From assembly GCA_015179045.1 (NCBI GenBank), contig WHUZ01000046.1:427020-491019 (forward strand): 64,000 nt of DNA, given 5' to 3'. The notes under the pieces are model-generated. The model had not been told where the DNA came from. It saw nothing but the letters and a program-made list of their open reading frames with translations, and did not search any database. Source of the stretch: Kalaharituber pfeilii (taxonomy: Eukaryota > Ascomycota > Pezizomycetes > Pezizales > Pezizaceae). Of this stretch, positions 19,091 to 30,700 are shown piece after piece (the stretch's first letter is position 1; each line of letters begins with the position of its first letter). A program made the position numbers and the translations under genes.

Positions 19091-22000
19091 TTCTTGGGTG
19101 CTCATTATGAAATTTAATAATTTCCTGCAGTACTAAAGGAGCCTGTAAATCATCGAATGATTCCCATGTGTCAGATTCTGCACCATAATCTTTCCAATGG
19201 ACTCGGTACTTTACGCCCCCTTTGGTGCGTCTGCTATCAACAATACAATCCACCTCATATAGTGGTTCCTCTTCCTCATCATTATCTTCATTGTCACTTC
19301 TCGATGATGGATCAACCTGTGGTTGCACTCTATCTTTAAAAGGCTTCAGTAGTGAAGTGTGTATCACCTTGTGCAGGCGTAGCCTTTTAGGAATGTTTAG
19401 CTCATACGCATGCCGGCTGATTCGTCGAGTAGTGGTGTATGGGCCAATATACTTGCTGGATAAGGACTTGTTTCCAGTTTGTACTGTCAAATTGCGGCGG
19501 TCCACCCATACTTGGTCTCCAACTTGAAATTGGCGAGACTTGTCAATGTGGAGTGCAGAGCGCTTATCGTTGATCTGCTTGAGGGTTTGGTGAATCTGGC
19601 TGTGTACTGCGGTCATACGTTCAATCCATTCTTCAGCAGCTGGGCTGGCATATATGTAATCATCATTGACATGAATAGTACGTGGGTCAAACCCATACAG
19701 GCTGCGGAATGGGCTGTATCCATGTGTGGCGGTATTTGTAGAGTTGTATGCGAATTCGGCTAGTGGTAGCCATTGTACCCAACGTTTCTGACGATCGTGG
19801 CAGTAGATTCTCAAGTATTGTTTGAGTGTTTGTATCGCTCTCTCACTCAAGCCATCTGTCTGTGGGTGATGTGCTGTTGACAGCCTCAGACCAATATGAA
19901 GCTTCGCATTTAGATCTCGCATAAATGCACTTGTGAATTGTGGGCCACGGTCTGAGGTAACATGCCTGGGTAAGCCATGAAGTCGCCAAATTTCACAAAT
20001 GTAGGCATTTGCTACGTCCTCTGCTGTCCATGTCGTTTTAGCAGGTATATAGTGCTGCATCTTAGTAAAACGGTCTGTGATAACTAAGACAGCATTGAAT
20101 CCTTCACTTTCAGGAAGTTCTCCTACAAAGTCCATAGCTATTTCTTCCCAAGGTAGAGTTCCTGTAAGCATTGGTACTAATTTCGTTTGGCGGGCATGTC
20201 TGTCTGCTTTAGCCTTTTGGCAATGATGGCAACCAGCAACATAGCGTGAGATATCCTCTTGCCATCCTTTCCATATAAAGTTGCGTGATACAAGCTCTTC
20301 AGTACGTCGTCGTCCCCAATGGCCCGCAACTCTGGAATCATGACACTGTTGTAGCACAGCATGCTGACAATCAGTAGGTACAATAAGCAGTCCGCTTTCA
20401 ATATCTTTGGGCCATGTTGTGACATCAATTCCTTCTAGATTTGGGTCTGGAACGTCTTCTTCTTCAGGGTCTGAAGCATCTTCTTCATTGGCTGGAGTAT
20501 CTTTATTGGCTGGAGCATCTTCGTTGGCTGGAGCATCTTCGTTGGCTTGTGCAACTATAAGTTGGCCTTCTTTGAACATTGGTGCATTGGTTCCTGAAGG
20601 TTCGTTACCTTCTCGTCGTGTGATAGCATCTGGGCGTCCCATAGCTGATCCCGGTCGATACTTGATAATGTAGTCAAATTCAGCGAGCTTTTCGGCCCAT
20701 TCAGCCTGTCGCATGTTTAATCTTGGCTTGGTCTGAAAGTACTGTAGTCCTTGATGATCTGTATGTACTTCAAACTGCATTGTCAAACTAAGAAGCCATG
20801 TACGCCAGTGTAGTAAAGAGCTGACGATTGCCCATAACTCTTTATCATGTATAGGCCAGTTGCGTTGATGTTGCTTTAGTAACCGTGAGTGGCAGTCCAC
20901 CAATTTCCACTGCCGGGCTTCAGCCTCATTTTCGTCTGTTGCTGGGTGTAATTGAGAGAATACTCCTGCAATAGCTTGATTTGATGCATCCGTTTCAATG
21001 AGTGTGCGTAGTGTTCTATCATACTGTGCAAGTATAGGAGCAGATTCAAATAGCTTTTTCAGTTCGTCAAATGCACTTTGTTGTTGTTCAGCCCAGGACC
21101 ATGGTATATCCTTACAAGTCAACTCAACGAGTGGCTTGGTTCGTGCACTGTAATTCTTGATGAATCGTCTGTAGAAGTTGGTGAATCCTAGAAAAGACTG
21201 TATTTCTTTCTTTCTTTGCGGTGCTTTCCAATCTTGAATCACTTTTACTTTCTTTGGATCAATTTTGACTTCAGTACCATTGATGATATATCCTAGAAAG
21301 CAGGTTTCTTTGACGTGGAATTCGGATTTTGATAAATTGACTGCAAGATCGTGATCCAATAAGCATTGAAGAACCTTTTTGACTAGTACTTCATGCTCGG
21401 CTTCAGTTGCTCCTCCATAGATAAGGATGTCGTCAATATACCATACAACACCTTCTATAGCAAGGTGCTGTAGAATATCATCCATCATTTCCTGAAAACT
21501 AGCTGGTGCATTGATTAAGCCAAATGGCATCACAGTGTACTCATATAGCCCATATTTGGTTTTGAATGCCGTTTTCCACTCATCTCCACTAGCAATTCTG
21601 ATTAAGTAGTATCCATTTTTCAGGTCCAGCCGGGTGAACCATTGAGCTCCTTGTGTACGTTCTTGAAGCTCACTCATCAGTGGAAGTGGGTATCGATTGG
21701 GCTTTGTCAACTTATTGAGGCCCCTGTAGTCAACACAAAGGCGTAATGAACCATCTTTCTTGCGCACAAATAATATAGGAGCACCTGCAGGACTTCTGCT
21801 CTTTCTGATCTTGCCTGTAGGTTCATGCTCAGATAAGTATGTTCTTAGAGCCTCATTTTCCTCCCATGTGGTTTTGTAAATAGGGCCATTTGGAAGCTTT
21901 ACAGATGGATCTTGTAAAACAACTTCATGGTCCCACTTTCTATGTGGCGGTAACTTCTTAGCTTGTTGAGCTGAAAACACACGGTCATAGTCAGCATATC

Positions 22001-22494
22001 TAGTGACTGCATCTACCATCAATAGTATATCTCCTTCTTCATAGGTCTCAGCTTCTAGAACATTAATAACTGGGATTCTTCTTTCTTTGCATGGGATTAT
22101 AAGTCCGTTTCTAACAAGCTGGCGCTTCCTAGTCTTGACATCGAACTCATGTTCTTGAAGCCATGAGAGACCTAGAACCATATCTCTATGACCTAGAGAA
22201 TCTAATACTTCTGCGTCGAAGGTGTATGATTGCTGACTGGGGTCTCCTTCAATCTGTATACTTGTATTGACTATGTCTTTTGCAACTAGCTTCGATCCGT
22301 CTGCTTGTGATATCGCGATTTCGTGTTTTCTTTTATGTATACCGATTTTCTCAGCTAGTTGCCTATTGATGACTGGTCCGGATGCAGCAGTATCAACAAT
22401 TGCTTCAGCATATACATTTTTTGTCAGGGTAACTTGTACTGTTAGTAATGAGGTATGACGGGGTGTGTGATCAGTACTACTCGCAGCACCCCCT
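19062..22494 (-). CDS. pol: gypsy-1 Pol: protease, RT, RNase H, integrase, chromodomain
   Basis: An open frame continues from gag by a -1 shift near 22493 and runs about 1145 codons to the stop at 19062. In order: protease with VDTAASGPVI (about 22390); reverse transcriptase with the active-site variant YIDDILIY (about 21440); RNase H with ETDASNQAIAG (about 21005); an acidic linker with ANEDAP-type repeats (about 20460-20560); integrase with the HHCC finger (HDSRVAGHWG ... CHHCQKAK) and catalytic D, D and E in MDFVG, TSDRGPQF and GLSERAIQTL; and a C-terminal chromodomain (YEVDCIVDSRRTKGGVKYRV, WKDYG, TWESF). The chromodomain makes it a chromovirus, which is expected to target heterochromatin marks. 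No internal stop was seen. Confidence 0.93.
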
Positions 22495-23701
22495 AATCTT
22501 TTGCTTGCTGGTCCAAGTTTTCTTCCTCATCATCTGAGGCGAGTTCTGTAATCCGCAGTTGGGCTGTTTCGGTCTGTTGGCGTTTAGTAGTTGAAGGTGC
22601 TGAGCCTGAGGTAGGTCGTCGTTTTTTACTAGATGGCTCTAGTAATTTCACAGTTGATTCTGGCTTGGTACTTCGAAACCCAGTTCTACATTCTCTTGCA
22701 ATATGCCCTTTGCGTGCACACTTGTAGCAGAGGCCTGCTTTCCTTCTTGCATCTATCTCCTGCTGAGGAACATAATTTTCGGCCCTAATATTATTCGTAG
22801 GAGGTGCTGGGAGGCGTGTCGTTTTGGATTGTTGCGATTTCGAGGCTCGAGTATCAAACCGAGTGCCTGCCGAGGTTCGTGCCTCTAGCCGAGTGCCTGT
22901 CTTAATAGCTATACTCTTCCAAGCATTATAGTCATGTAGAGGAGCATTCTGGCCTTCCAGAGCCTTCCGTAGATTTGGCTTTAGCCCTGGTTCCAACATA
23001 AAAGGTAGATTCTCATTTGGTATTTTGGCATGAATATTAAGTGACTCTGCTTCAACAAAGAAGTCTAGGATGGTACCAGTTTGGTGAAGTGTCATAAGGG
23101 AGGTGGTATCATTTGCTTGCCGGCCTGGGTCAGCGAAAGCTTCTCGTAAAGCTCGAAGGGCGGTCTGTTCATCCTTTAGGTCTTTCTTATTATGCCTCCA
23201 CCATAAACCAGCCTTGCCTTTCATTGCTAGACTAAGCAGTCCGAATCGAATGCCTGGAGTGTTTGTTGTCCGTAATGCTACCATGTTTTGAAATTCGTAC
23301 TCAAATTCATCAAAATTTGAGGTACCATAAAATCTAGGTATCTCTGTAAGGCGGAGTGCTTGAATGGCATCGCGGTCCTCCTTACTGATTGCAGTATCTA
23401 AGTTATCTGCTTCCGAGCTTGCTGAGACTGATAGAGTTGCCGGAGCTGCCCGAGTTGCTGGGGTTGCCGGAATTGCCGGGGTGACTGCCAGAGTCGCTGA
23501 GGTTGCTGAATTTGCCGGGGTGGCTGCCAGAGTTGCTACTTTTCGTTCTAGCTTCTTGATGGTAGCCTGAAGGGCTTGTATAGTCTGTTGAGTAGTTGCA
23601 GTCGATCTTGGGGGTTCCGGTGAGAGTGATCCTAATGTTGGGGAGTAGGGTGTAGGCGATCCCAATGTTGGGGAGTAGGGCACTTCGTCATCCATATCCA
23701 T
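22493..23701 (-). CDS. gag: gypsy-1 Gag polyprotein, 402 aa
   Basis: ATG-started frame (MDMDDEVPYSPTLGS...). An N-terminal Pro/Ser/Thr-rich region includes a coiled stretch (QTIQALQATIKKLERKVATL) and Ala/Thr/Pro repeats. A capsid-like central region follows (DFFVEAESLNIHAKIPNE is part of it), with a CCHC zinc knuckle CYKCARKGHIAREC at about residues 323-336 and a basic tail. It packages element RNA into virus-like particles. It ends in tag at 22493-22495. Pol lies in the -1 frame and is open across this stop, so Gag-Pol is presumably made by ribosomal frameshifting. I saw no textbook slippery heptamer. Confidence 0.92.
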   Translation of the reverse strand: MDMDDEVPYSPTLGSPTPYSPTLGSLSPEPPRSTATTQQTIQALQATIKKLERKVATLAATPANSATSATLAVTPAIPATPATRAAPATLSVSASSEADNLDTAISKEDRDAIQALRLTEIPRFYGTSNFDEFEYEFQNMVALRTTNTPGIRFGLLSLAMKGKAGLWWRHNKKDLKDEQTALRALREAFADPGRQANDTTSLMTLHQTGTILDFFVEAESLNIHAKIPNENLPFMLEPGLKPNLRKALEGQNAPLHDYNAWKSIAIKTGTRLEARTSAGTRFDTRASKSQQSKTTRLPAPPTNNIRAENYVPQQEIDARRKAGLCYKCARKGHIARECRTGFRSTKPESTVKLLEPSSKKRRPTSGSAPSTTKRQQTETAQLRITELASDDEEENLDQQAKD

Positions 23702-23754
23702 TTGTGCAAGCGAGTAACTTCAAAGGGTTGGAGGCGAGAATCGTTTGTTGAGTG

Positions 23755-23850
23755 AAGGTAAACGGTAAGGCGTTGAGTTAAAAGGTAAAGGTAAGGCGTT
23801 GAGGTAAAAGGTAAAGGTAAGGCGTTGAGGTAAAAGGTAAAAGGTTCAGC
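23755..23850. repeat. Short tandem repeats in the gypsy-1 leader
   Basis: About three imperfect copies of a 33-bp unit (ggtaaaggtaaggcgttgag) lie between the 5' LTR and the gag ATG. They may have arisen by slippage during reverse transcription. Confidence 0.7.
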
Positions 23851-23857
23851 GTTGTAA

Positions 23858-24110
23858 TGTTACGGTGTCTGCGATTGCAGCGAAGTGTAGGTGTAACTTA
23901 GGACAACGCTTGGAACTTGACCTTTGTATAGAGGCCGTGGAGGCCTCTATATATAGGCGTCCAGCGTGTCGGTTATTTGCATTATTCTATTTAACATTGA
24001 GTGCTAACTAACAAGCTTCTCTCTCTTCACCATCATAACTATGGATGGCGTGATTATCATGCGTCATCTCTCATCGCTTATCATTGATACTTTGTTGGGT
24101 CACCCTGACA
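23858..24110 (-). repeat. gypsy-1 5' LTR
   Basis: 253 bp, identical to 17880-18132. On the minus strand it ends CGTAACA and is followed by TTACAACGCTGAACC. The same TTACAnCGCT follows the gypsy-2 5' LTR, so this may be an unconventional primer-binding site; it does not begin with TGG. Confidence 0.9.
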
Positions 24111-25121
24111 CTGAGTAGCTAGAATTAGTATCAGAAAAATAGTAAGAAGGAGAAAAAGTATTACTAATCTTCTTTCTTTCTCTTCTTTATCTGCAATAAT
24201 AATAGACATACTATTCAGTACCTGCAAAAATTATTATGTACTTATCATAAAAGTAAAAGTGCATAGGTAGCTGAATCTTAGTCTATAATAAGAAAGTATT
24301 TAAGAGAGTATTAATATTACTACTTTACTTTAATAGAATACTATTATAATATTCTGTCACTTCCAACAAATTATTCTGACTACTCTCTCAGTAGGATAGA
24401 ATTTGACTAGACTCAAAAATTCTAGCTATTGAAACATTTACTTTCCACTCAGGAGGAGAAGAAACAGACCTTATAAGGGACTTGGACTGATTAACTAAGG
24501 CTCTAAAATTAACTCTAAAGTACTAGAGAAAAAATAGCTACTAGTAATTAGTAAAATAATTTATTAAAGTCATAAAAAGATTATAAGAAAAAAGAACTTA
24601 CCCCCAAGGTCTTCAAGAGTGTCCTCAAAGGAATTCTAAGCCTTTAAGATAGAACTAGTTGACTTAATAAGTTTTTTAGTATTATTAGCTTAGCTCCAAT
24701 ACCTTAGTTAACTCAGGAATTAATAATCTCTGCTAAGATATCTTTTGTCTTATTCTTAATATAAGAACAAGTAGTATTAGTAAGAAGATCTCTTACTACT
24801 TTTTTTAGCCTAGAGTAATTTTAAGTAACTCTGAAAGTACCAGGGAAAAGAGTCTCAAAAGAAGAATAAAATATCTATATAATAGCATTAGTAGTAGTAC
24901 TCTCAAACTTAATGCCAAGAGTATTTGATACTTTTAGAAAAGAAAAACCTAGAAAATAGTTATACCTTGAGTTTGTAGTAGTAGAAGAAACGAATAAAAA
25001 TAAAAGAGTATCTAATAAAGAGCCAGAAATATTAACAGTTATCTGTTTTAAAAACATTCCCTATATAATACCAGGACCAAAAGTAGTAGTAATATATATA
25101 TACTATATATCAAAAAAGAAA

Positions 25122-26770
25122 ATGTGGAAAAACAGGATAGAAGAAATAATAAAAGAAACTAATTACTTTTCCAAAATAATAGAAAAAGATAAGAAACTGA
25201 TTTACCTACAAAGAGCAAAAATAAAGTATATAGTATAGAAATATCAAGGAATATAGTAGATAATAATCTAGAAATAGTAAGAAGTAAAAAGGTTATTTCT
25301 AGAAAATATAGTCGAAGATAAAGATATTAAAAGAAATAAAGATAAATCTATATACTAGTATTTCTTCTTAATATAAATAAAAGAAGAAATTGAATCCTGG
25401 AGAAAAATATAGAAAAAACATAAACCAAGAGGAATAAAAAGAGATAACTAATTAGTAAACAACTAGCAAAATATTCTAAACTTTTTAATAATAATAAACT
25501 AGGTAAAAGAAAGAGAAAATATGCCAAAGACAGTAGAAGGAGGATAAGATAGCTTACCTACAAAAACCATAATACTATCTAGATTATCAAAAAAGAAAAT
25601 ACTACTTAAATTACTAAAAAAGAAAATATGAACAGTATCATCAAAAAAGAAGCTATTTTTACTAGAATTATTGAGTAGAAGTAATAGTAGTTTAATAGAT
25701 ATAGACTTATATTACTCTAACTTAGAAGATATAAGAAAATCATGGGAAAGAAAAATAAAAATAAAAATAGTACAAATAAAAAATAAGTTAAAAAAACAAA
25801 AATATTAGTAAGATATTAATGAATAAAAAAACTTACTAGAAATATAGTACTAGATGTAACTGGAAAAAAAGTAAAAAAAAAGCTAAAAATTAAAATAGAA
25901 AAAAATAATGGGAGCAGTAAATAGACAAAAGCTAAAGTATTTGATACTTAGAACTAGAGTATTTTTGGTATGTCTAACAATGATAGAAATCTATATATAG
26001 GAAAAAGAAGAGTTTAAATTAATCCAGTTCTAGGTACAGAAGGAATTTAGAGCAAGATGAGATACCTATTAAAATGATTTTAACAAAAAGAAAAGTAGTA
26101 TAAAATTCTTACTAGAACTAAGAAAGACACTACTACCTATTACTAAAAAATAAGACCTATATAAGGAATTCAATACTATTATACAAGGTAATCTAAAAGT
26201 CATAGATTATACAAATAAATTAAAAAGCCTATTATACAGAATAAGTTATATTAAAGGAAACCAAAAAACCTTAATATAAAAATTTATGGATGAACTAAAT
26301 AGAATCTTATGGGACTAAAAATAAGAAATATAACTAAGGTTAATAGGGTAGTAGAAATTGCATAGAAGCTAGAAAGTTATATTATTATGATATCAGGCAA
26401 TAAGAAAGCTATTAATAAATTTTTTGACAATATCAATAAAATACCTAAAGAGAAAAAATAGTCAAAAAAAGAAATAGTAGTATACTAAAAAGAACCTAAA
26501 ATAAAAAATCTATAAAAGAATTAGTAGAAAAAACTATTTATAAAAAAGGAAGGATTAGCAGATAAAACTTAAGAAAAAGAAAAGCCAAGGTTAAGAAACC
26601 CTAGAAATCAATAAAAGCTTAAAAGGATAAGTAGTTTGCAGAAGAGAAATACTTGAATTATTGAGAAATAGGGCATATAGCTAAAGAATACTCTAAAGAG
26701 AAAAAAAATAAAGAAGAAAAAAAATCTTTATAAGCTATAATAGTATCAACAATAATAGCTCTATTTCTAG
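25122..26770 (+). pseudogene. gag: gypsy-3 gag remnant
   Basis: Plus-strand AT-rich sequence has many TAA, TAG and TGA codons, but a continuous Gag-like signal begins at a candidate ATG (25122). It passes through a capsid-like stretch (about 26000-26320) and ends in a recognisable CX2CX4HX4C knuckle (26650-26691). In the knuckle all three Cys codons read as Tyr (tac, tat, tac) and an expected Trp is tga. The His and the spacing are intact. Uniform G-to-A change at four guanines within 42 bp is a striking RIP footprint. It cannot encode a functional protein. Confidence 0.75.
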
Positions 26771-26775
26771 ACTAT

Positions 26776-29460
26776 TTGAAAATCTGTACTAAAATAAATA
26801 AAAACTCTATACAAACCTTAGTAGATTTAGAAACAACAGAAACTATATTAATAAATAAGAAATATATAGAAATTTACAATATATCATGTACAATATATAA
26901 TATACTAAAAAATCTGCAACTAGTCTCAATAAGTTTCAAAGCAGTAATAGTAAGTTATGCTGATATCATAATAGAAATAAAAGATTATAAGATCTCTAAA
27001 TCTATCAATATAGATATTATATTAATAAGATAGCAATATATTCTAGAAAAAAAAGTCTTATTTGAACTAGAAACAATAATATATATAGCTGAAAACAAGG
27101 CTACAATTAGGCCACCTGAGTGGGTAAATAAAGAAAGGCTAGTACAAATCCTAGACCTATGTATAGGACCTATGAGATATAAAAGTAGGGCTAGAGGACT
27201 AAGGACAAAAAGATTAGCAGCTGTATTATATCCTTACCTGATAGACTATAAATATGACTTAGAAAAAGAAGATAATGAATTATATAATAATAAATTATAA
27301 TATAAATATAAAAGTGACTTATTATTTTAAAATAGAAACCAGATTTCTACATGTGTAGCAATAATAGTAGTAGAAGATAAAGTTAGAAAAGACTTTAAGA
27401 AAAGACTATTTAAAAAATATCTTACTATATTTATACTAAAAGTACCAACTGATCTATCTCCTCTAAGGCTTAGGCTAGACTATAGAATAGATCTAAAGCC
27501 AAAAGCATTATAGAAAGTAAAATTAATCTCTATAGTACAAGTATTTAAACTATAATAGGAAGAAAAGGTAAGAACTAAATTAAAAATAGGAAGAATATAA
27601 AAATCAAGGTAAAAAACAAGTATAACTCTAATATTTTGCTAATCTAAATATGCCAATCTAAAAAAGGCAAGATTCTTGTTTGATCTTAGAGAAAAAAATA
27701 AATATACAATATTAGACTATATAAAAATCCCAGAAATCTTTGATATTATAAGAAATATAAGTAATATTTCCTATCTTTCTAAGTTTAATATACATAATAA
27801 ATATCATAACTTAAGAATACATTCTAATAATATTAAACATATTGTATTCTAAGTTTCAGGATAATTAGTATATAAAATTAAAGTAATATAATAAGAGGAT
27901 ATAAATATACCTATATTATGGCTTGGCGTACCATAGCAGCAGAAAGAAGCTGATTACTAGTACATTTAGACATCTAAAGAAGCCAAGATTCTTGACCATG
28001 TGTATAAACATAAGCGAGTCACTGACCGGCTCATATGGATACTTCTATATATACTGACTGCACTACTAGGTAGTACCGGTAGTTCTACCTTTTAGTGCAA
28101 TGGTTTGCAAATGGTCAGTTGCAATCTATAATAGTACTACTAGTCGAGTTACCAGTTCAAACCTTAACCTGTAGTGAATGTCAGATACTGTAAGTGACCT
28201 TTGAATTTGATAAGTGACTTACAGTCACATGCTAGTTGCTAGTTATAAAGTAGTATAGTAGTGGCACATGAAATTGAAGCCCTAAGGTGGTAATAGATGA
28301 CTGGGGGTTAATATATAGAGAGTCTGGAATGTACTCTGCCTACGGGGGAGTAATATCATGGCTTGGCGTACCATGGCGGCAGAGGGAAGCTGATTACTAG
28401 TACATGTAGATGTCTAAGGAAGCTAAGATTCTTGACCATATGTGTAAATGTAAGCGAGTTACTGACTGGCCCATATGGATACTTCTATATATACTGACCA
28501 TACTATTGGGTAGTACCAGTAGTTCTACCTTTTGGTGCAATAGTTTGCAAATAGTCAGTTGCAATCCATAATAACCTACAAGTATAGTCAGATTCATGAA
28601 TAATGTATTTAAGAAATTAATCAATATATATATAAGAATATATCTAGATAATATATTCATTTACAGTCTTATTCTAAAACAGTACTAGGAAGATCTATAT
28701 AAAGTCGTAGAAGCTATATTAGTATATCTACTAGTATTTAAAATATTAAAATATAAAATATTACTAAAGATAATTTATATACTTAGTCATATTATTATAA
28801 AAGTAGAGATATAGGCAGAATTTATTAAAATTGACTAAATTAGCTAGATACTAATCCTAATAATAAGAAAACAACTACAAGTATTAGTAAGCATAGTAAT
28901 ATATCTAATAAGGTTTATACCTATACTAGCACTAGCATTAGACTCTCGAATAATACTAGTAGGAGAAACTCAAGAATAGATATAGATACTAATATATAAT
29001 CATATAGTAAAGCTAGTAAAAGAATATATAAAAAAGAGTTAGGAAATCAGGCTATTAGATTATTAATCAAAAGACTCTATATTTTTAGTAACAGATGCTA
29101 GTACAACAGGCATGGAAGCATAGATAGTACAAGAGAAAACAATTAAAATAGTAAAACTAGCAGGGTTTTGGTTAGAAAAATTTGGCAAGGCAGAATTCAA
29201 TTACTCAATATATAAAAAAAGAACTGTTGGCAGAAGTTAATGTACTAAGAGTCTTTAGGAATGAGCTAATAAGAATCCATGTAATAATTTATACTGATTA
29301 TCAGCCTCTAGTTATATTCTAAAAAAGTTAGACCTTAGACTAAGGATGTAAAGGTGAAAAAAAGTACTATAGGAATTTGACTATAAGGTAAGATATTGGG
29401 CAAGAAATAAGAATAGAAGAGCAGATATACTATTAAGAATAAATAAGGAGTAGCCTGCCC
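26776..29460 (+). pseudogene. pol: gypsy-3 protease, reverse transcriptase and RNase H remnant
   Basis: A protease-like LVDLETTETILIN (about 26820) is followed by RT segments (RLRLDYRID, RFLFDLREKNKYT at about 27480-27715). A TRIM insertion follows (27914-28573), then the RT active site as YLDNIFIY (about 28639; the second Asp codon gat has become aat, Asn). RNase H follows (LVTDASTTGM at about 29085 and IYTDYQPL at about 29290). Stops and the D-to-N change are G-to-A type. The linker after RNase H trails into Thr/Ser-rich sequence. Confidence 0.75.
27909..28578 (+). mobile_element. TRIM-like element copy 1 (two 220-bp LTRs, 220-bp core), TSD accta
   Basis: LTR 27914-28133, core 28134-28353, LTR 28354-28573, with a perfect 5-bp TSD accta (27909-27913 and 28574-28578). 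LTRs start tattatgg/tatcatgg (ancestral tgtcatgg) and end ataata (ancestral ataaca). A polypurine tract (acgggggagtaa) abuts the right LTR, setting the orientation. The core encodes nothing. This fits a terminal-repeat retrotransposon in miniature, moved in trans. A second copy in reverse orientation is at 38472-39130. Confidence 0.85.
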
Positions 29461-29469
29461 TCTCTGTAG

Positions 29470-29899
29470 AAGAAATCCCTAGATACCTATAAACTATTAC
29501 CTCTGCAGCCACCTCTTTAATACTAAAGCCACTAACACTTCTACTACCACAACAACAACTACTACCAACATTACTACCAAAAATGTCTGCCTTCCCTCTT
29601 TCCTCCTCCTGGGCAAAGGTAGCTGCCTCTACCACCTCCTTTTCCTCCTCTTTTACTGCCATTAATGGCAGAAAACCCTCCTCTGCTACTGTGACAGCAC
29701 CCTCCTCCTACCACTTACCAAAGCTGGCCTTCTATGGGCTAGAAGAAGAATCATCCTCTATAGAGGATGGAAGACTCCCCCTTCTTCCCCCACCATCCAG
29801 GCCTTAAATGCCCATAAAGGGTTTTGAGGCAGCCCCTCAGATATCTCTCTTAGAAGATTTGAGAGACAGAAACCAAGGGAGAAGAGAGAAGAAGCCAGT
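29470..29899. other. gypsy-3 linker sequence, no separate gene recognised
   Basis: CT-rich sequence with Ser/Thr-coding triplet repeats (actacta, tcctcctcc) continues from the RNase H remnant. The frames here look like low-complexity linker between RNase H and integrase. The exact insertion point of the gypsy-2 cluster is somewhere near 29830-29900. Confidence 0.4.
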
Positions 29900-30069
29900 T
29901 ACGGCTAAGGTGAGACTTACCCGAGCAGGGAAACACTTACCCTGAATCCTTAGTAAGACCAATACTGCTAGACTGGACTAATTACTTGTTAGACTTGGCA
30001 GAGGATTCTTTGTGTTTGAGTAAAGTAGTACTAAGGAAGTGTATGTCACTATTGATTGTAAGGTCTTTA
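29900..30069 (+). repeat. Truncated LTR of the gypsy-2 family
   Basis: ttacggctaaggtgagac onwards matches the first roughly 170 bp of the gypsy-2 LTR with many changes. It stops where gypsy-2 begins at 30070, and its missing right part is not found on the far side of gypsy-2. This implies a deletion or recombination. Confidence 0.65.
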
Positions 30070-30700
30070 TGTTACGGCTAAGGTGAAGACTTACCCGCCT
30101 CGGGGCAAACACTACCTTGTAATCGGCATAAGACCAACGCTGACTGACCGGACTGATCACCCATTAGGCCTGGCTGTCGATTCTCGCATCGTCTTCGTAT
30201 AGGGTAGTGCTACGGAAGGGCGTGTCACTATTTATGGTTCGGAATCCTGCTTGACGCATGCACTCTGCTTATGAAGCTTTACTAATATACGCACATGCAT
30301 TAGTACATACTGCTATATTTGTCTGGTACTATTTTTGCATGTTTTCGATTACGTCTTCTTATTATTGCTTGCATAAGAGTTAATCACGTTGGCCGTCATC
30401 TATTATTTGTTTGACTAGTCATGTATGATGAACGCAGTCTATATAAGCGCGGGCAATAGCATAGCTAGAAGAATCAAGACCCTAGCGGTGTTCTCAGTTC
30501 CTCTATAACTCAAAATCCCATCGATTTATTCCTACGCCCGTGAATCGCTTCGTTCCACTCCGCGACCCACTGCTATTATCTTACCCGCGTCCGCTACGCC
30601 TTAAGCCTTCGTACTTATTACCGCGGCCGCGACCGCTTCCCCTTAGCCTTCACATCGGTCGGAGTCGCTTAGTTGAACCAAGCCCCTCACGCCCGTAACA
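30070..30700 (+). repeat. gypsy-2 5' LTR
   Basis: It starts TGTTACGGCTAAGG and ends GCCCGTAACA. It contains tctatataagcg (a TATA-like promoter) about 240 bp before its end. It is followed by ttacaccgctcttc, which resembles the sequence after the gypsy-1 5' LTR. Confidence 0.88.

Larger units (their letters stand above)
17880..24110 (-). mobile_element. gypsy-1: young, apparently complete Ty3/gypsy chromovirus
   Basis: A 6231-bp element on the minus strand has TSD ctgag (17875-17879 and 24111-24115) and 253-bp LTRs that I find identical base for base. The polypurine tract (sense gaacgggggtaa) abuts the 3' LTR at 18133-18144. Gag and pol frames are uninterrupted. GC content and codons are normal, in sharp contrast to the RIPped gypsy-3 in which it sits. 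It is the most likely source of active reverse transcriptase in the window. Confidence 0.92.
15200..25057 (-). pseudogene. Long decayed antisense reading frame inside gypsy-3, divergent from gag
   Basis: Reading the minus strand leftwards from an ATG at 25057, and skipping gypsy-1 (17880-24110), the solo LTR (17595-17831) and the ORF1-only LINE (15245-16643), there are long stretches in protein-like frames. These are 25057-24116, about 17560-17050, and a fully open run at 17048-16658. Most stops are TAA, TAG or TGA that single C-to-T or G-to-A changes would explain. Seen features are a hydrophobic N-terminal segment (LLDTLLFLFV), NxS/T sites, a Cys-rich stretch (about 17200-17310, DCFCFYC), and, in the adjacent LTR, a separate frame with a membrane-like segment (WQIVLIVIGSVLGFVLFL). 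I do not recognise the protein. An envelope-like or other membrane protein is an inference only. Its ATG lies 64 bp from a candidate gag ATG at 25122. Confidence 0.4.

Noticed and set aside
19222..19763. Plus-strand frames opposite gypsy-1 pol
   Set aside because: They are shadows of a real, motif-containing minus-strand frame.
28134..28353. A tRNA gene or clear tRNA primer site in the TRIM core (ttcaaacc resembles a T-arm)
   Set aside because: The motif is at the wrong distance from a TGG for a canonical site and no cloverleaf can be built around it.
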